57,744 bases of DNA from Gammaproteobacteria bacterium (GTDB lineage: Bacteria > Pseudomonadota > Gammaproteobacteria > Burkholderiales > Rhodocyclaceae). Positions 15,268-23,657 of the stretch are shown here, one piece after another. Every line of letters begins with the position of its first letter. Within the stretch, counting starts at the first letter, position 1. Location of the stretch: NCBI GenBank assembly GCA_029289235.1, contig JARFTZ010000012.1, positions 1 through 57,744 on the forward strand, given 5' to 3'. The position numbers and the translations under genes are program-made. A model generated the notes under the pieces. It was not told where the DNA came from and made no database searches. It worked only from the letters and a program-made list of their open reading frames with translations.

Positions 15268-16614
15268 ATGAATCTCTACACCCTGCTGGCGGCGCGGGCC
15301 GCTGCCGGACGGCCGGTCCGGGTCGGCCTGATCGGCGCCGGCAAGTTCGGCTCGATGATCCTCAGCCAGGCGCAGCACATCGCCGGCATGCATATCGTCG
15401 GCGTGGCCGATCTGGATGTTTCGAAGGCGCGTGCTTCGCTGAATCGCGTCGGCTGGCCGGAAGAACGCTACGCCGCGAAGAGCCTCGGCGACGCCCTGAA
15501 GACCGGGCAGACCTGCGTGCTCGACAGCGCCGTCGCGCTGGCCGAATGCGACGAGATCGAGTGCATCGTCGAGGCCACCGGCCACCCGATCGCCGGCGTG
15601 CGGCACGCGCTGGCGGCGATCGACGGCAACAAGCACGTGATCATGGTCAACGTGGAGGCCGACTGCATGTGCGGACCGCTGCTCGCGGCCAGGGCCAAGG
15701 CCAGGAACCTCGTTTACAGCATGGCCTACGGCGACCAGCCGGCGATCATCTGCGAACTGGTCGACTGGGCGCGTGCCTGTGGTTTCGAGCTGACCTCGGC
15801 CGGGAAAGGCATGAATTTCGAGCCGCGCTACCGCTACTCGACGCCGGACACGGTGTGGGGCTTCTTCGGCTGGAGCGCGGAGGAAGTGGCCAAGGGCGAC
15901 TTCAACCCGAAGATGTACAACTCCTTCACCGACGGCACCAAGGCCGCCATCGAGATGGTCGCCGTGGCCAACGGCACCGGCCTCGACTGCCCGGACGATG
16001 GCCTGGCCTTCCCGCCGACCGGCCTGCACGACCTGGCCAAGGTCTTCCGCCCGGCGGCCGACGGCGGCCGCCTGCCCCGCGCCGGGCTGGTCGACATCGC
16101 CGCCAGCCAGGAACCCGACGGCCGCGAGGTGTTCAACAACATCCGCTACGGCGTGTTCGTCACCTTCAAGGCGCCGAACGAGTACGCCAAGGCTTGCTTC
16201 AAGCAGTACGGCCTGCTGGTCGATCCGTCCGGCTGGTACGGCTCGATGTGGCGACCGTTCCACATGATCGGCCTGGAGACCAGCATCAGCGTGCTCTCCG
16301 CCGTCCTGCGCAACGAGCCGACCGGCTGCTCGAAGGAGTTCCGCGGCGACGCGGTGGCCACCGCCAAGCGCGACCTGAAGCCCGGCGAGATGCTCGACGG
16401 CGAAGGCGGTTACGCGGTCTGGGCCAATGCCATTCCGGCGAAGAAGAGCCTCGCCGTGGGCGGCCTGCCGATCGGCCTGGCGCACAACGTCAAGCTGATC
16501 CGCCCGGTGGCCAAGGACACGCCAGTCACCTTTGCCGACGTCGAACTGGTCAATGACCTCGATGTCGTCGCGCTGCGCAAGCAGATGGAGCGCGACTTTC
16601 CCAGCCAGGCCTGA
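15268..16614 (+). CDS. NAD(P)-dependent oxidoreductase with C-terminal SAF domain
   Basis: A 448-residue cytoplasmic protein. The N-terminal Rossmann fold has GAGKFG (23-28) and VGVADLD, as in homoserine dehydrogenase and Gfo/Idh/MocA-like oxidoreductases. The C-terminal part (about 365-440, MLDGEGGYAVWANAIP, then GLAHNVKLIRPVAKDTPVTF) looks like a SAF domain. Proteins of this architecture occur in sugar-acid and polyol catabolic loci; the substrate here is unknown. GGAAGGAAGGC precedes the ATG at 15268. It leads a run with the ABM protein and the TRAP transporter, so it probably acts on the imported acid (inference). Confidence 0.82.
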   Translation: MNLYTLLAARAAAGRPVRVGLIGAGKFGSMILSQAQHIAGMHIVGVADLDVSKARASLNRVGWPEERYAAKSLGDALKTGQTCVLDSAVALAECDEIECIVEATGHPIAGVRHALAAIDGNKHVIMVNVEADCMCGPLLAARAKARNLVYSMAYGDQPAIICELVDWARACGFELTSAGKGMNFEPRYRYSTPDTVWGFFGWSAEEVAKGDFNPKMYNSFTDGTKAAIEMVAVANGTGLDCPDDGLAFPPTGLHDLAKVFRPAADGGRLPRAGLVDIAASQEPDGREVFNNIRYGVFVTFKAPNEYAKACFKQYGLLVDPSGWYGSMWRPFHMIGLETSISVLSAVLRNEPTGCSKEFRGDAVATAKRDLKPGEMLDGEGGYAVWANAIPAKKSLAVGGLPIGLAHNVKLIRPVAKDTPVTFADVELVNDLDVVALRKQMERDFPSQA

Positions 16615-16643
16615 TCCGGCCCGCTTGTTCCCAGTCCTTTGAT

Positions 16644-16663
16644 GCCGGCCCGCTGGGGCCGGC
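16644..16663 (+). repeat. Intercistronic GC hairpin
   Basis: GCCGGCCC at 16644-16651 and GGGCCGGC at 16656-16663 form a perfect 8-bp stem with a GCTG loop. It sits between the oxidoreductase stop and the ABM-protein start, without a T-run. A role in mRNA stability or partial termination is possible. Confidence 0.45.
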
Positions 16664-16675
16664 GGGGAGACCTGT

Positions 16676-16996
16676 ATGCAAAACAAGGCAAGCCACGTCG
16701 TCATCGCGGAATTCGAAGTCCGGCCGGAGCGCTTTGCGGAGTTCATCGCCCTGGCCCGTCGCTTTTCGGTGGAGTGCGTCGAGAGCGAACCCGGTTGCTG
16801 GCAGTTCGACGTCGTCGAGCTGGCAACGACGCCCAGCGGCGTGCTGTTCTACGAGGCCTACGACGACGTCGCCGCCTTCGAAGCGCACTGCCACACCCCG
16901 CATCTCGCGGCTTTCAAGAAAGCGTTCAAGGATCTCGTCGTCGGCGAAAAGCCGCTGCGCCAGGGTTCGCGCGCCAGCGCAGCCATCGCCGACTGA
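16676..16996 (+). CDS. Antibiotic biosynthesis monooxygenase (ABM) family protein, putative quinol monooxygenase
   Basis: A 106-residue protein with the single ABM ferredoxin-like fold: VVIAEFEVRPERFAEFIALAR, then EPGCWQFDVVE, LFYEAYDDVAAFEAHCHTPH and AFKKAF. YgiN and LsrG are members; some are cofactor-free quinol monooxygenases, others handle small sugar-like ligands. The H-x-x-TPH block is the usual family hallmark. It lies between the SAF oxidoreductase and the TRAP binding protein on the same strand, so it is likely part of the same catabolic operon. The substrate cannot be told from sequence. Confidence 0.8.
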   Translation: MQNKASHVVIAEFEVRPERFAEFIALARRFSVECVESEPGCWQFDVVELATTPSGVLFYEAYDDVAAFEAHCHTPHLAAFKKAFKDLVVGEKPLRQGSRASAAIAD

Positions 16997-17084
16997 TCAG
17001 GATCACGCAACCCCCTTCGGTTTCCGATATTGCAGTCAGTTTTCTGTTTTACCCGCAGCACCACTCACAACAGGAGGAGCAGAC

Positions 17085-18074
17085 ATGAAGACTCGATTCA
17101 ACTGGTTGGCCGTTACCCTCGCCGCCGGCACGCTCTGTGCCGCGCAATCCGTACTCGCCCAGGCCCCGCTCAAGCTGACCCTGGCCCATGCCGTCGCGCC
17201 AAGCAACCCGCGGGCGATGGCCGCCGTGAGGTTTGCCGAACTGGTGAGCCAGAAGAGCGGCGGCCGCGTGACCATCCAGGTCGCCGGCGCCGCCCAGCTC
17301 GGCGACGACCTGACGATGCTCTCGGCGCTGCGCACCGGCACGCTGGACATGAGCATGAACTCGCAGGGGCCGGTTTCGTCGGTGCTGCCGGAACTCTCGG
17401 CGCTCGGCCTGCCCTACATCTTCTCGACGCAGCAGAAGGCGTGGGAACTGCTCGACGGCCCGATCGGCGACGAACTGGCGAAGAAGCTTGAACCGAAGAA
17501 CCTGATCCTCCTTTCCTGGATGGACAACGGCATCCGCCAGATCACCAACAACAAGCGGCCGATCACCACGCCGGAGGACCTCAAGGGCATCAAGATCCGC
17601 ACGCCGCCCGATCCGTCCACCGTCGATGCGTTCCAGGCGATGGGCGCCAGCACGCAGCAGATCAACTTCAGCGAGCTGTACATCGCGCTGCAGACCGGCG
17701 TCGTCGACGCGCAGGAAAATCCGCTCGCCAACATCCATGCCGGCAAGCTGCATGAAGTGCAGAAATACATCTCGATCACCAACCACAAGTACGAGTCGAC
17801 GCCGTTCCTGATGAGCAAGCTCACCTGGACACGTCTTTCCGCAGATGACCAGAAACTGATCAAGGAGGCGGCCAAGGAAGCCACGGCCTACCAGCGCAAC
17901 CTGATGGCCGAGGCCGACGTGAAGCTGATGGCCGAGTACAAGGCCATGCCGTCGCTGCAGATCAATGTTGCCGACCAGGCGCCGTTCAAGGCGGCTACCC
18001 AGAAGGTGTGGGACGCCTGGGAACAGAAGCCCTTCGGCGACTTCGTGAAGAAGCTGCGCGCCGCGGCGAACTGA
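17085..18074 (+). CDS. TRAP transporter solute-binding protein, DctP family
   Basis: Periplasmic binding protein of 329 residues for a TRAP secondary transporter, which usually imports organic acids with sodium. Residues 1-26 are a signal peptide (ending SVLAQA). Family signatures are KLTLAHAVAPSNPRAMAA, GAAQLGDDLTMLSALRTG, the carboxylate-binding arginine region LKGIKIRTPPDP (about 165-176) and VVDAQENPLANI. GGAGGAG lies upstream of the ATG. The dctQ and dctM genes follow, separated by a 156-bp gap with a strong hairpin. Confidence 0.93.
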   Translation: MKTRFNWLAVTLAAGTLCAAQSVLAQAPLKLTLAHAVAPSNPRAMAAVRFAELVSQKSGGRVTIQVAGAAQLGDDLTMLSALRTGTLDMSMNSQGPVSSVLPELSALGLPYIFSTQQKAWELLDGPIGDELAKKLEPKNLILLSWMDNGIRQITNNKRPITTPEDLKGIKIRTPPDPSTVDAFQAMGASTQQINFSELYIALQTGVVDAQENPLANIHAGKLHEVQKYISITNHKYESTPFLMSKLTWTRLSADDQKLIKEAAKEATAYQRNLMAEADVKLMAEYKAMPSLQINVADQAPFKAATQKVWDAWEQKPFGDFVKKLRAAAN

Positions 18075-18163
18075 GCGAACCAGGCGACCTGAGTGCGCCG
18101 GGGCGGACTGGCGGGTTTGTCACCGTCGCGCCGCGGGTCGTCCCATCGTTCTTCCGCCTCGGC

Positions 18164-18204
18164 CCGTCAGTCCGGGACTGTCCCCTCCGGTCCCGGACTG
18201 GCGG
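18164..18204 (+). repeat. Strong hairpin after the TRAP binding-protein gene
   Basis: CCGTCAGTCCGGGAC at 18164-18178 pairs with GTCCCGGACTGGCGG at 18190-18204, 14 Watson-Crick pairs and one G-T, with an 11-nt loop. No T-run follows, so it is not a standard terminator. A related GGCGGACTGGCGGG stands upstream near 18104. Such hairpins after binding-protein genes commonly protect the upstream message from 3' decay, raising binding protein over permease; that role is inferred here. Confidence 0.65.
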
Positions 18205-18230
18205 CTTCTTGCAGATATTGAGGAGTTCCC

Positions 18231-18764
18231 ATGAATCAATTGCTTGTTTCCACCGCGCAGCTGATCGACCGGGGTGTCGGGTCGTTCTGCCGGCTGGTGC
18301 TGATCACGACCGGGATGTTCATGCTGGCCGTCCTGACCATCATCGTCCTGCAGCGCTATACCGGCATCGGCACCTTCGACTCCGGTTCCGAGCTCTGCTC
18401 GCTCACCTTCCCGATCTTCGTCATGGCCGGCATCGTCGACGCCGCCCGCAAGGGGGCGCACGTGGCCACGCAGATCCTGCTCAACGCGCTGGATTCGACC
18501 TGGCGGATCGTACTGGTGGTTTTCCTGCACGGCATCACGGCCATCGCGTACTTCTACCTGTGCTGGTACGCGTACCAGAACGCGCTGATTGCCCACGACG
18601 AATTGAGCACCATCCTGCAGGTTCCGGGCAGTCTCGGCTACGGCAGTCTCACCGTCGGTCTGTTCCTCGTCGGACTATGCAGCGTCGGTGCAATCGTCCG
18701 CCACACGCTCGGACACGAACCTGTCCACGTCAATCTTGCCGATGCCGGCCCGGGGGTCGTATGA
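18231..18764 (+). CDS. TRAP transporter small permease, DctQ family
   Basis: A 177-residue membrane protein with four hydrophobic helices, the normal architecture of the small TRAP subunit. The block LQRYTGIGTFDSGSELC at the end of helix 1-2 and the polar SLTFPIFVMAGIVDAARKGAHV match the family. AGGAG precedes the ATG at 18231. It overlaps dctM by 4 bp (ATGA), so expression of both permease subunits is coupled. Its partner permease is frameshifted downstream. Confidence 0.9.
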   Translation: MNQLLVSTAQLIDRGVGSFCRLVLITTGMFMLAVLTIIVLQRYTGIGTFDSGSELCSLTFPIFVMAGIVDAARKGAHVATQILLNALDSTWRIVLVVFLHGITAIAYFYLCWYAYQNALIAHDELSTILQVPGSLGYGSLTVGLFLVGLCSVGAIVRHTLGHEPVHVNLADAGPGVV

Positions 18765-20022
18765 GCCTGATCATGGTCATTGTCTTCGCCTTCCTGCTGG
18801 CGATTTCCTTCCCGGTCGCGCATGCGCTGGTGGTCGGCACGACGCTCGGCATCCTCTCCAGCGACCGCATCCCGATGTTCGCGGTCATCCAGCAGCTGAT
18901 GGCGCCTTCGCAGAGCTTTCCGCTGATCGCCATTCCGTTCTTCGTGATGTCCGGCGAACTGATGATGTCGGGCAAGCTCGGCAAGCACCTGATCGACTTC
19001 GCCACCGATCTCGTCGGGCGCTTCCGCGGCGGCCACGCGCAGGTCAGCGTCCTCGGCTCGACGCTGTTCGGCGGCGTCTCCGGTTCGGCCGTGGCCGACG
19101 CCACCGCGCTCGGCTCGATCCTCGTGCCGTGGCAGAAGAAGCTCGGCTACCCGGGCGCGTTCTGTGGCGCCACCATCGCTGCTGCCTCGACGATCGACAT
19201 CCTGATCCCGCCGTCAATCCCGCTGATCCTCTATTCGCTGGTCTCGAACGCTTCGATCGGCGGCCTGTTCTACGCAGGGATCATCCCCGGCGTCCTGCTC
19301 GCCATCGGCTTCCTCGCGGTGTGCAACATCAGCGCCCGGCTGCGTGGCTTCCCTACGAGAAGAACCCGGTCGACTGGGGGCAGATGGCCCGGCGCGGCGT
19401 CTATGCCCTGCCGGCGCTGATGCTCCCCGTTTTCGTCCTGGTCGGGTTGCGCTTCGGCTTCGCCACGCCGACCGAGATCAGCACCTTCGCCGTGGTCTAT
19501 TCGATCGTCGTTTCGAGCGTGATCTACCGCGACATGACCTGGGAGCGCATCACACGCTCGCTGGTTTTCGCCGGCGCCGCCTCGGGCGTCGTCCTGCTGC
19601 TGATCATGGGTTCGTCCTGTGCCGGCTGGATCATGACCCTGGAACAGATTCCCGAACGCTTCATCGAATGGGCGCAGGGCAGCATCCACAGCCAGGTCGG
19701 CGTCCTCGCCCTGATGAACCTGCTGATGCTCTTCGCCGGGATGTTCATCGACCTGCCGGCGGCGATCCTGCTGCTCGGGCCGCTGTTCGTGCCGCTGGCG
19801 AACGCCTATCACATCGACCTGATCCAGCTCGGCGTGATGATGGTGGTCAACCTGGCGATCGGCCTTTATTCGCCGCCGGTCGGCACGACGCTGTTCATCG
19901 GCAGCATGCTGGCCAAGGCGAGCATCGGCCAGACGGTCAAGGAGCTGCTGCCGTTCTACGGCGTCGGGCTGATCGTCCTCGGGATGATGACCTACATCCC
20001 GGCCATGACCCTGCGCTTCTGA
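18761..20022 (+). pseudogene. TRAP transporter large permease, DctM family, frameshifted
   Basis: The coding sequence for a 12-helix TRAP permease is split. The first part reads in frame from ATG 18761 (MSLIMVIVFAFLLA) through ISARLRGF, then loses frame. Homology resumes one frame over with PYEKNPVDWGQMARRG and continues to MTYIPAMTLRF at 20022. The break lies at the CCC run 19351-19353: one extra C would restore GF-PYEKNPVDWG. Otherwise the 420-residue protein looks intact, with IPPSIPLILY and SPPVGTTLF present. It is either a recent single-base deletion or a sequencing error; as written, the ribosome meets a stop near 19420. Confidence 0.88.
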
Positions 20023-20028
20023 CATATC

Positions 20029-20061
20029 ATCCCGGGGGTGCATGCAATTCCCGGGATTTTT
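20029..20061 (+). terminator. Rho-independent terminator of the TRAP operon
   Basis: ATCCCGGG at 20029-20036 pairs with CCCGGGAT at 20050-20057, with a 13-nt loop, followed by a T-run to 20061. It starts 6 bp after the dctM stop, so the downstream propeller-like gene needs its own promoter or read-through. Confidence 0.85.
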
Positions 20062-20086
20062 CATTGACACGAAGGATCATCGAAAC

Positions 20087-21121
20087 ATGAACATTCGCAA
20101 GCAGGTCCTGGCGAGCCTGAACGGCTGCTACGCCGTCAACGCTTTTAACCTGAACGGACAACCCCATATTCTTGTAGCATCCGAAGCCGAAGGCGGTCGC
20201 TGCCTGGCGTGGAGGGCGCCGGATTACAGCGAATCGCATGCAATCTGGGACGGGCCGGGCGGCACCATGTCGATCGTGCCGATCCCCGGTTCCGACGGCG
20301 AATTCCTCGCCGTGCAGAAATTCTTCCGCATGTACGACTGGGAAGGCGCGAAGATCGTACACGTCAGCCCGACCGGCTCCGGCGGCTACGACGTCAGGGA
20401 CGTGCTGCCGCTGCCCTACGTGCATCGCTTCGACCTGCTGCCGGTCAACGGCCGCAACTATTTCATCGCCTGCACGCTGGCGCGGCAGAAACAGAGCGCC
20501 GCCGACTGGGCCAATCCCGGCTGCATCTGGGTCGGCGAATACACCGCCGACGGCCTCGTCGGCCTGCGCGTGCTGAAGGACGGCCTGACCAAGAACCACG
20601 GCTACAGCCGGCAGGAAATCGGCGGCGTCACCCGCGCCCTGGTCACCTGCGAGGAAGGGGCGTTCGAGGTCACGCCGCCGCAGACGCCGGACGGCGACTG
20701 GACAGTGCGCCAGTTCATGGACTGGCCGATCAGCGACATCTCGGCGATCGACATCGACGGCGACGGCGAGCTCGAGTTCGCCACCATCGAGTCGTTCCAC
20801 GGCCGGTACTTCCGCGTGTACAAGAGGATCGACGGCAAGTTCGCGCGCATCTACGAGCACCCGGAAGTCAGCGAGTTCTACCACGTCGTCGTCGGCGCCA
20901 CGCTGGCCGGCCAGCCGGTGTTCGTCGGCGGCTGCCGGCGCGGCAAGCAGCAGCTGTTCTATGTGCATGCGGCACAAACCAGCCCGCTCAAGCTCGAAGA
21001 AAAACTTATCGAGGAAGGCGTCGGTCCGAGCAACGCCTGTGTGGTGCACGAGCCGGGGCGCGACATCATCGCCGTCGCCAACCGGGAAACCAACGAGGCG
21101 GCGCTTTACATCGTCACCTGA
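20087..21121 (+). CDS. Predicted cytoplasmic beta-propeller-like protein with FG-GAP/VCBS-type repeat, unknown function
   Basis: A 344-residue protein without a recognisable signal peptide or membrane helix. The block AIDIDGDGELEFATIE (about 220-235) matches the calcium-binding FG-GAP/VCBS repeat pattern. Strand-rich stretches such as PHILVASEAEGG, EFLAVQKFFRMYDWEGAKIV and RDIIAVANRETNEAALYIV suggest a propeller of several blades. I chose ATG 20087, which has AAGGA upstream; the earlier in-frame ATG at 20042 lies inside the terminator hairpin. It follows the TRAP operon and overlaps the LOG-protein gene tail to tail by 16 bp. Exported FG-GAP proteins are common, cytosolic ones are not. Confidence 0.72.
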   Translation: MNIRKQVLASLNGCYAVNAFNLNGQPHILVASEAEGGRCLAWRAPDYSESHAIWDGPGGTMSIVPIPGSDGEFLAVQKFFRMYDWEGAKIVHVSPTGSGGYDVRDVLPLPYVHRFDLLPVNGRNYFIACTLARQKQSAADWANPGCIWVGEYTADGLVGLRVLKDGLTKNHGYSRQEIGGVTRALVTCEEGAFEVTPPQTPDGDWTVRQFMDWPISDISAIDIDGDGELEFATIESFHGRYFRVYKRIDGKFARIYEHPEVSEFYHVVVGATLAGQPVFVGGCRRGKQQLFYVHAAQTSPLKLEEKLIEEGVGPSNACVVHEPGRDIIAVANRETNEAALYIVT

Positions 21122-21747
21122 ACGGCCAGCACGCAGCTCGCCACCGCATCGAGCGCCGCGTCGACCGAGGCGGCGTGCTCGACGCCGTCGACGCGCGCCG
21201 CGCCTTCCAGGCCGATGACGCGCTTGCCGAACTGGCGGCCGAGGGCCACTTCCGACAGCGTGCCGTAGCTGTCGCCGATGACCACCAGGCACAGTGCGGC
21301 GCGGGCGATCAGGGCGTTGCGCGCCTCGCCGATGCCGGTAGCGATGACGATGCCGACATAGGGATTGGCGAATGCCGGATCGGCATCGGGCAACAGGCCG
21401 ATGCTGACGCCGTCGCCGGCCGCAACGCCGCGGCAGGCGGCTTCCATCACGCCGTGCCGCCCGCCGCAGATGATCGGCAGGCCCATTTCGGCCAGGCCGC
21501 GGCCGACCGCCTCGGCGGCCAGCAGCTGCTCCGCCGAGGCGTCGCGTGGACCGATCACACCGACTGGCACGCGCACGGCGAAGCCGCTTTCCCGCTGCAA
21601 CCAGGCCGCTGCGCAACGGCTGTCGACAGGCTCGCCGATAGCGGGTGACGTGGCGGTGCTCCACACCCGCTGGCGCGGATCGAAACTGCGGCCGTGCGCG
21701 TCGAATAGCCGACCAAGGGCGCGGTTGAGCTTATAGGTGGCGTTCAT
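21106..21747 (-). CDS. LOG/TIGR00725-type nucleotide-binding Rossmann protein
   Basis: A 213-residue protein of the SLOG/LOG superfamily, which includes cytokinin-activating LOG and predicted Rossmann nucleotide-binding proteins. Visible motifs are VGVIGPRDAS, IICGGRHGVMEAACRG, GIGEARNALIARAA and the signature-like GDSYGTLSEVALG. The canonical PGGxGTxxE is changed to GDSYGTLSE, so lysine-decarboxylase-like assignment is unsafe and hydrolysis of a nucleotide base-ribose bond is only a possibility. ATG 21747 overlaps the upstream ABC permease by 17 bp, so it is the last gene of the ABC operon. Confidence 0.75.
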   Translation of the reverse strand: MNATYKLNRALGRLFDAHGRSFDPRQRVWSTATSPAIGEPVDSRCAAAWLQRESGFAVRVPVGVIGPRDASAEQLLAAEAVGRGLAEMGLPIICGGRHGVMEAACRGVAAGDGVSIGLLPDADPAFANPYVGIVIATGIGEARNALIARAALCLVVIGDSYGTLSEVALGRQFGKRVIGLEGAARVDGVEHAASVDAALDAVASCVLAVQVTM

Positions 21748-22549
21748 GGCGGGTTCCAAACCATTCTCCAACGGTCATGATCGAGGCGCAGGCGGCGGTG
21801 ATCATCAGGGCCAGTGCCGCCGCGGCGGGAAAGTCCGTGCCGGACTCGGAAATCAGGCTGTAGAGCTGCAAGGGCAGGATGTTGAGCTGGGTGCCGACCA
21901 GCGCCAGCGCCGTTCCGTAGGCGCCGAAAACCACCGCCGCGACAAGGCAGAACGCCGCGGCAAGCGGCGCCGCGATCTGCGGCAGCAGCACCTGCCGGAG
22001 CGCCTGCCCGGGCGTGGCGCCGAGCGATTCGGCCACCTGCAGTTGCGCGCGGTCGAAGTTGACCAGCACCGGCAGGATGCCCATCACCACACGCGGAATC
22101 AGGTAGTACGAGGAGGCGAACGCCAGCCCCCAGGCGGTGAACAACGCCTTGCCGATCACGCCGGGGTCGAACCCGGCGTAGCCGAGCAGTTGCGTCACGA
22201 AACCGGCGCGACCGTAGCCGAGGATGAAGCCGTAGGCGACGATCAGTCCCGAAAAGGTCAGCGGCAGGGCGATGAACAAGGAATACAGCGTGCGCCGTTT
22301 CTCGGGCAGGCGCGACAGGTGGTAGGCGACGGCGAAGCCGACGACGGTCGATACGCTCGCCGCCACCAGCGTCAGCGACAGGCTGCCCGCCAGCGAAGCC
22401 CAGAAGGCCGGCAGGGCGAACACCCGAACGAAGGTGGCCGTGCCCTCGCGCAGCGCATCGACGCCGACCCCGGCGACCGGCAGCACGAAGAACACCGCCA
22501 GGAACAACGCCGCCGGGGCAGTCAGCAGGAGACGCAGGGGCACGCGCAT
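21731..22549 (-). CDS. ABC transporter permease, spermidine/iron/phosphonate importer type
   Basis: A 272-residue inner-membrane permease with six predicted helices. The EAA loop ESLGATPGQALRQVLLPQIAAPLAA (within about 190-215) contacts the ATPase. It is homologous in plan to the second permease at 24716-25507; pairs of distinct permeases are normal for AfuB/PhnU/PotBC-type importers. The start is ATG 22549, 10 bp after the binding-protein stop. The gene lies at the end of the importer operon and overlaps the LOG-protein gene. Confidence 0.88.
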   Translation of the reverse strand: MRVPLRLLLTAPAALFLAVFFVLPVAGVGVDALREGTATFVRVFALPAFWASLAGSLSLTLVAASVSTVVGFAVAYHLSRLPEKRRTLYSLFIALPLTFSGLIVAYGFILGYGRAGFVTQLLGYAGFDPGVIGKALFTAWGLAFASSYYLIPRVVMGILPVLVNFDRAQLQVAESLGATPGQALRQVLLPQIAAPLAAAFCLVAAVVFGAYGTALALVGTQLNILPLQLYSLISESGTDFPAAAALALMITAACASIMTVGEWFGTRHERHL

Positions 22550-22559
22550 GGGGCTGACG

Positions 22560-23636
22560 CTACTTCGAGCCGGTGGCCGCCGCCCAGCCCTTGTCGATCT
22601 CGGCCTTCTTCGCCGCTGCCGCGCGCACGTCAAGCGGGCGCACCTGCGGCGCGTCGGGAAGCTTGTCGGCGACGGAGTCGGGCAGCTTGATTCCCGGCAC
22701 CGACGGGCGGACGAAGCCCTGGGCGAAAATGCCCTGGCCGAGGTCGGTCATGATGAAGTTGAGCCAGAGCTTGCCGGCGTTGGGGTTCGGCCCCTTCTTC
22801 ACCAGGCTGATGCCGTAGGGGGCGGCCGCCGATGCTTCCTTCGGGATGACCACGGCGACCGAGTCGCCCAGGCCATCGACGTACTTGGCCTTCAGCCCGT
22901 CGTTCTCGTAGGAGATCCAGATCGGAATCTCGCCCTTGATGAACTGGGCGTACGGCGTCGTCCCCAGCACGCGCAGCACGTTGCCGGACTGATGCAGCTT
23001 GCCGAGATAGTCGAGCCCGGGCTGGACGTTGTTCATGTCGCCCCCGGCGCCGAAATTGGCGGCGAACGACAGCACCTGCCCGACGCCCGTCGAGCGCGGA
23101 TCGAGATAGACGATGGAGTTCTTGTAGTCGGGCTTGAGCAGGTCGGCCCATGATTGCGGCACGTCCTTCACCAGCTTGGTATTGACGATGAAGGCCACGG
23201 TCAGCGAATGGATGGTGAACCAGCGCCCTTCCGGATCGCGGAAGACCTCGGGCAACTTGTCGAAGTTGACCGGTTTGAACGGCGCGACGACCCCCTTGTT
23301 GACCGCGTCGACTGCCGAAGCGGCGAAGTAGTAGGCGGTGTCGGCCTGCGGGCGGTTGCGCGCCTTTTCCAGGGCCACGACGGTGGCTGCCGAGCCGAGA
23401 TCGTTGTAAACGAGTTCGACGCCCGGGTAGCGTTTCTTGAAGGCGGAAAACTGGGCCGCCCAGTTGGCCCAGGTCGGGCCGGTATCGAAGCTGACGGCCA
23501 TGCCCTCCTTCGCCGCTGCCTCATAGAGTTTTTTCTCGCCGGGATAAAGCTCCGGCGAGTCAAGCACTGTCTGCGCCACCACGCCGGAAGCGAACAGTGC
23601 GGCCGCGGCCGCGAGAATCCATCGTCTGGCTTGCAT
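22560..23636 (-). CDS. ABC transporter periplasmic binding protein (Fe3+/putrescine/phosphonate type)
   Basis: A 358-residue exported binding protein; signal peptide 1-21 ending VVAQ. The fold class matches AfuA/PhnS/PotD-like proteins: KEGMAVSFDTGPTWANW near the start, VELVYNDLGSAATVVALEKAR, then VYLDPRSTGVGQVLSF and SYENDGLKAKYV. The tyrosine pair used by iron binders is not obvious, so an organic ligand (for example a phosphonate or polyamine) is as likely as iron. It sits between the ATPase and one permease in a permease-ATPase-binding protein-permease operon. Confidence 0.85.
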   Translation of the reverse strand: MQARRWILAAAAALFASGVVAQTVLDSPELYPGEKKLYEAAAKEGMAVSFDTGPTWANWAAQFSAFKKRYPGVELVYNDLGSAATVVALEKARNRPQADTAYYFAASAVDAVNKGVVAPFKPVNFDKLPEVFRDPEGRWFTIHSLTVAFIVNTKLVKDVPQSWADLLKPDYKNSIVYLDPRSTGVGQVLSFAANFGAGGDMNNVQPGLDYLGKLHQSGNVLRVLGTTPYAQFIKGEIPIWISYENDGLKAKYVDGLGDSVAVVIPKEASAAAPYGISLVKKGPNPNAGKLWLNFIMTDLGQGIFAQGFVRPSVPGIKLPDSVADKLPDAPQVRPLDVRAAAAKKAEIDKGWAAATGSK

Positions 23637-23657
23637 CGTTGACTCCTTTCGTTACTT

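Noticed and set aside
15157-16746. A 529-codon open frame antisense to the SAF oxidoreductase
   Set aside because: Same artefact; it overlaps a gene with clear Rossmann motifs and reads through its ribosome site.
19345-19360. Programmed -1 frameshifting in dctM
   Set aside because: The required shift is -1, but no X-XXY-YYZ slippery heptamer with a downstream pseudoknot is visible at CCCTACG. A simple base deletion explains it better.
20042-20086. An earlier ATG at 20042 for the propeller-like protein
   Set aside because: It lies inside the terminator stem of the TRAP operon and has no ribosome site; ATG 20087 follows AAGGA.
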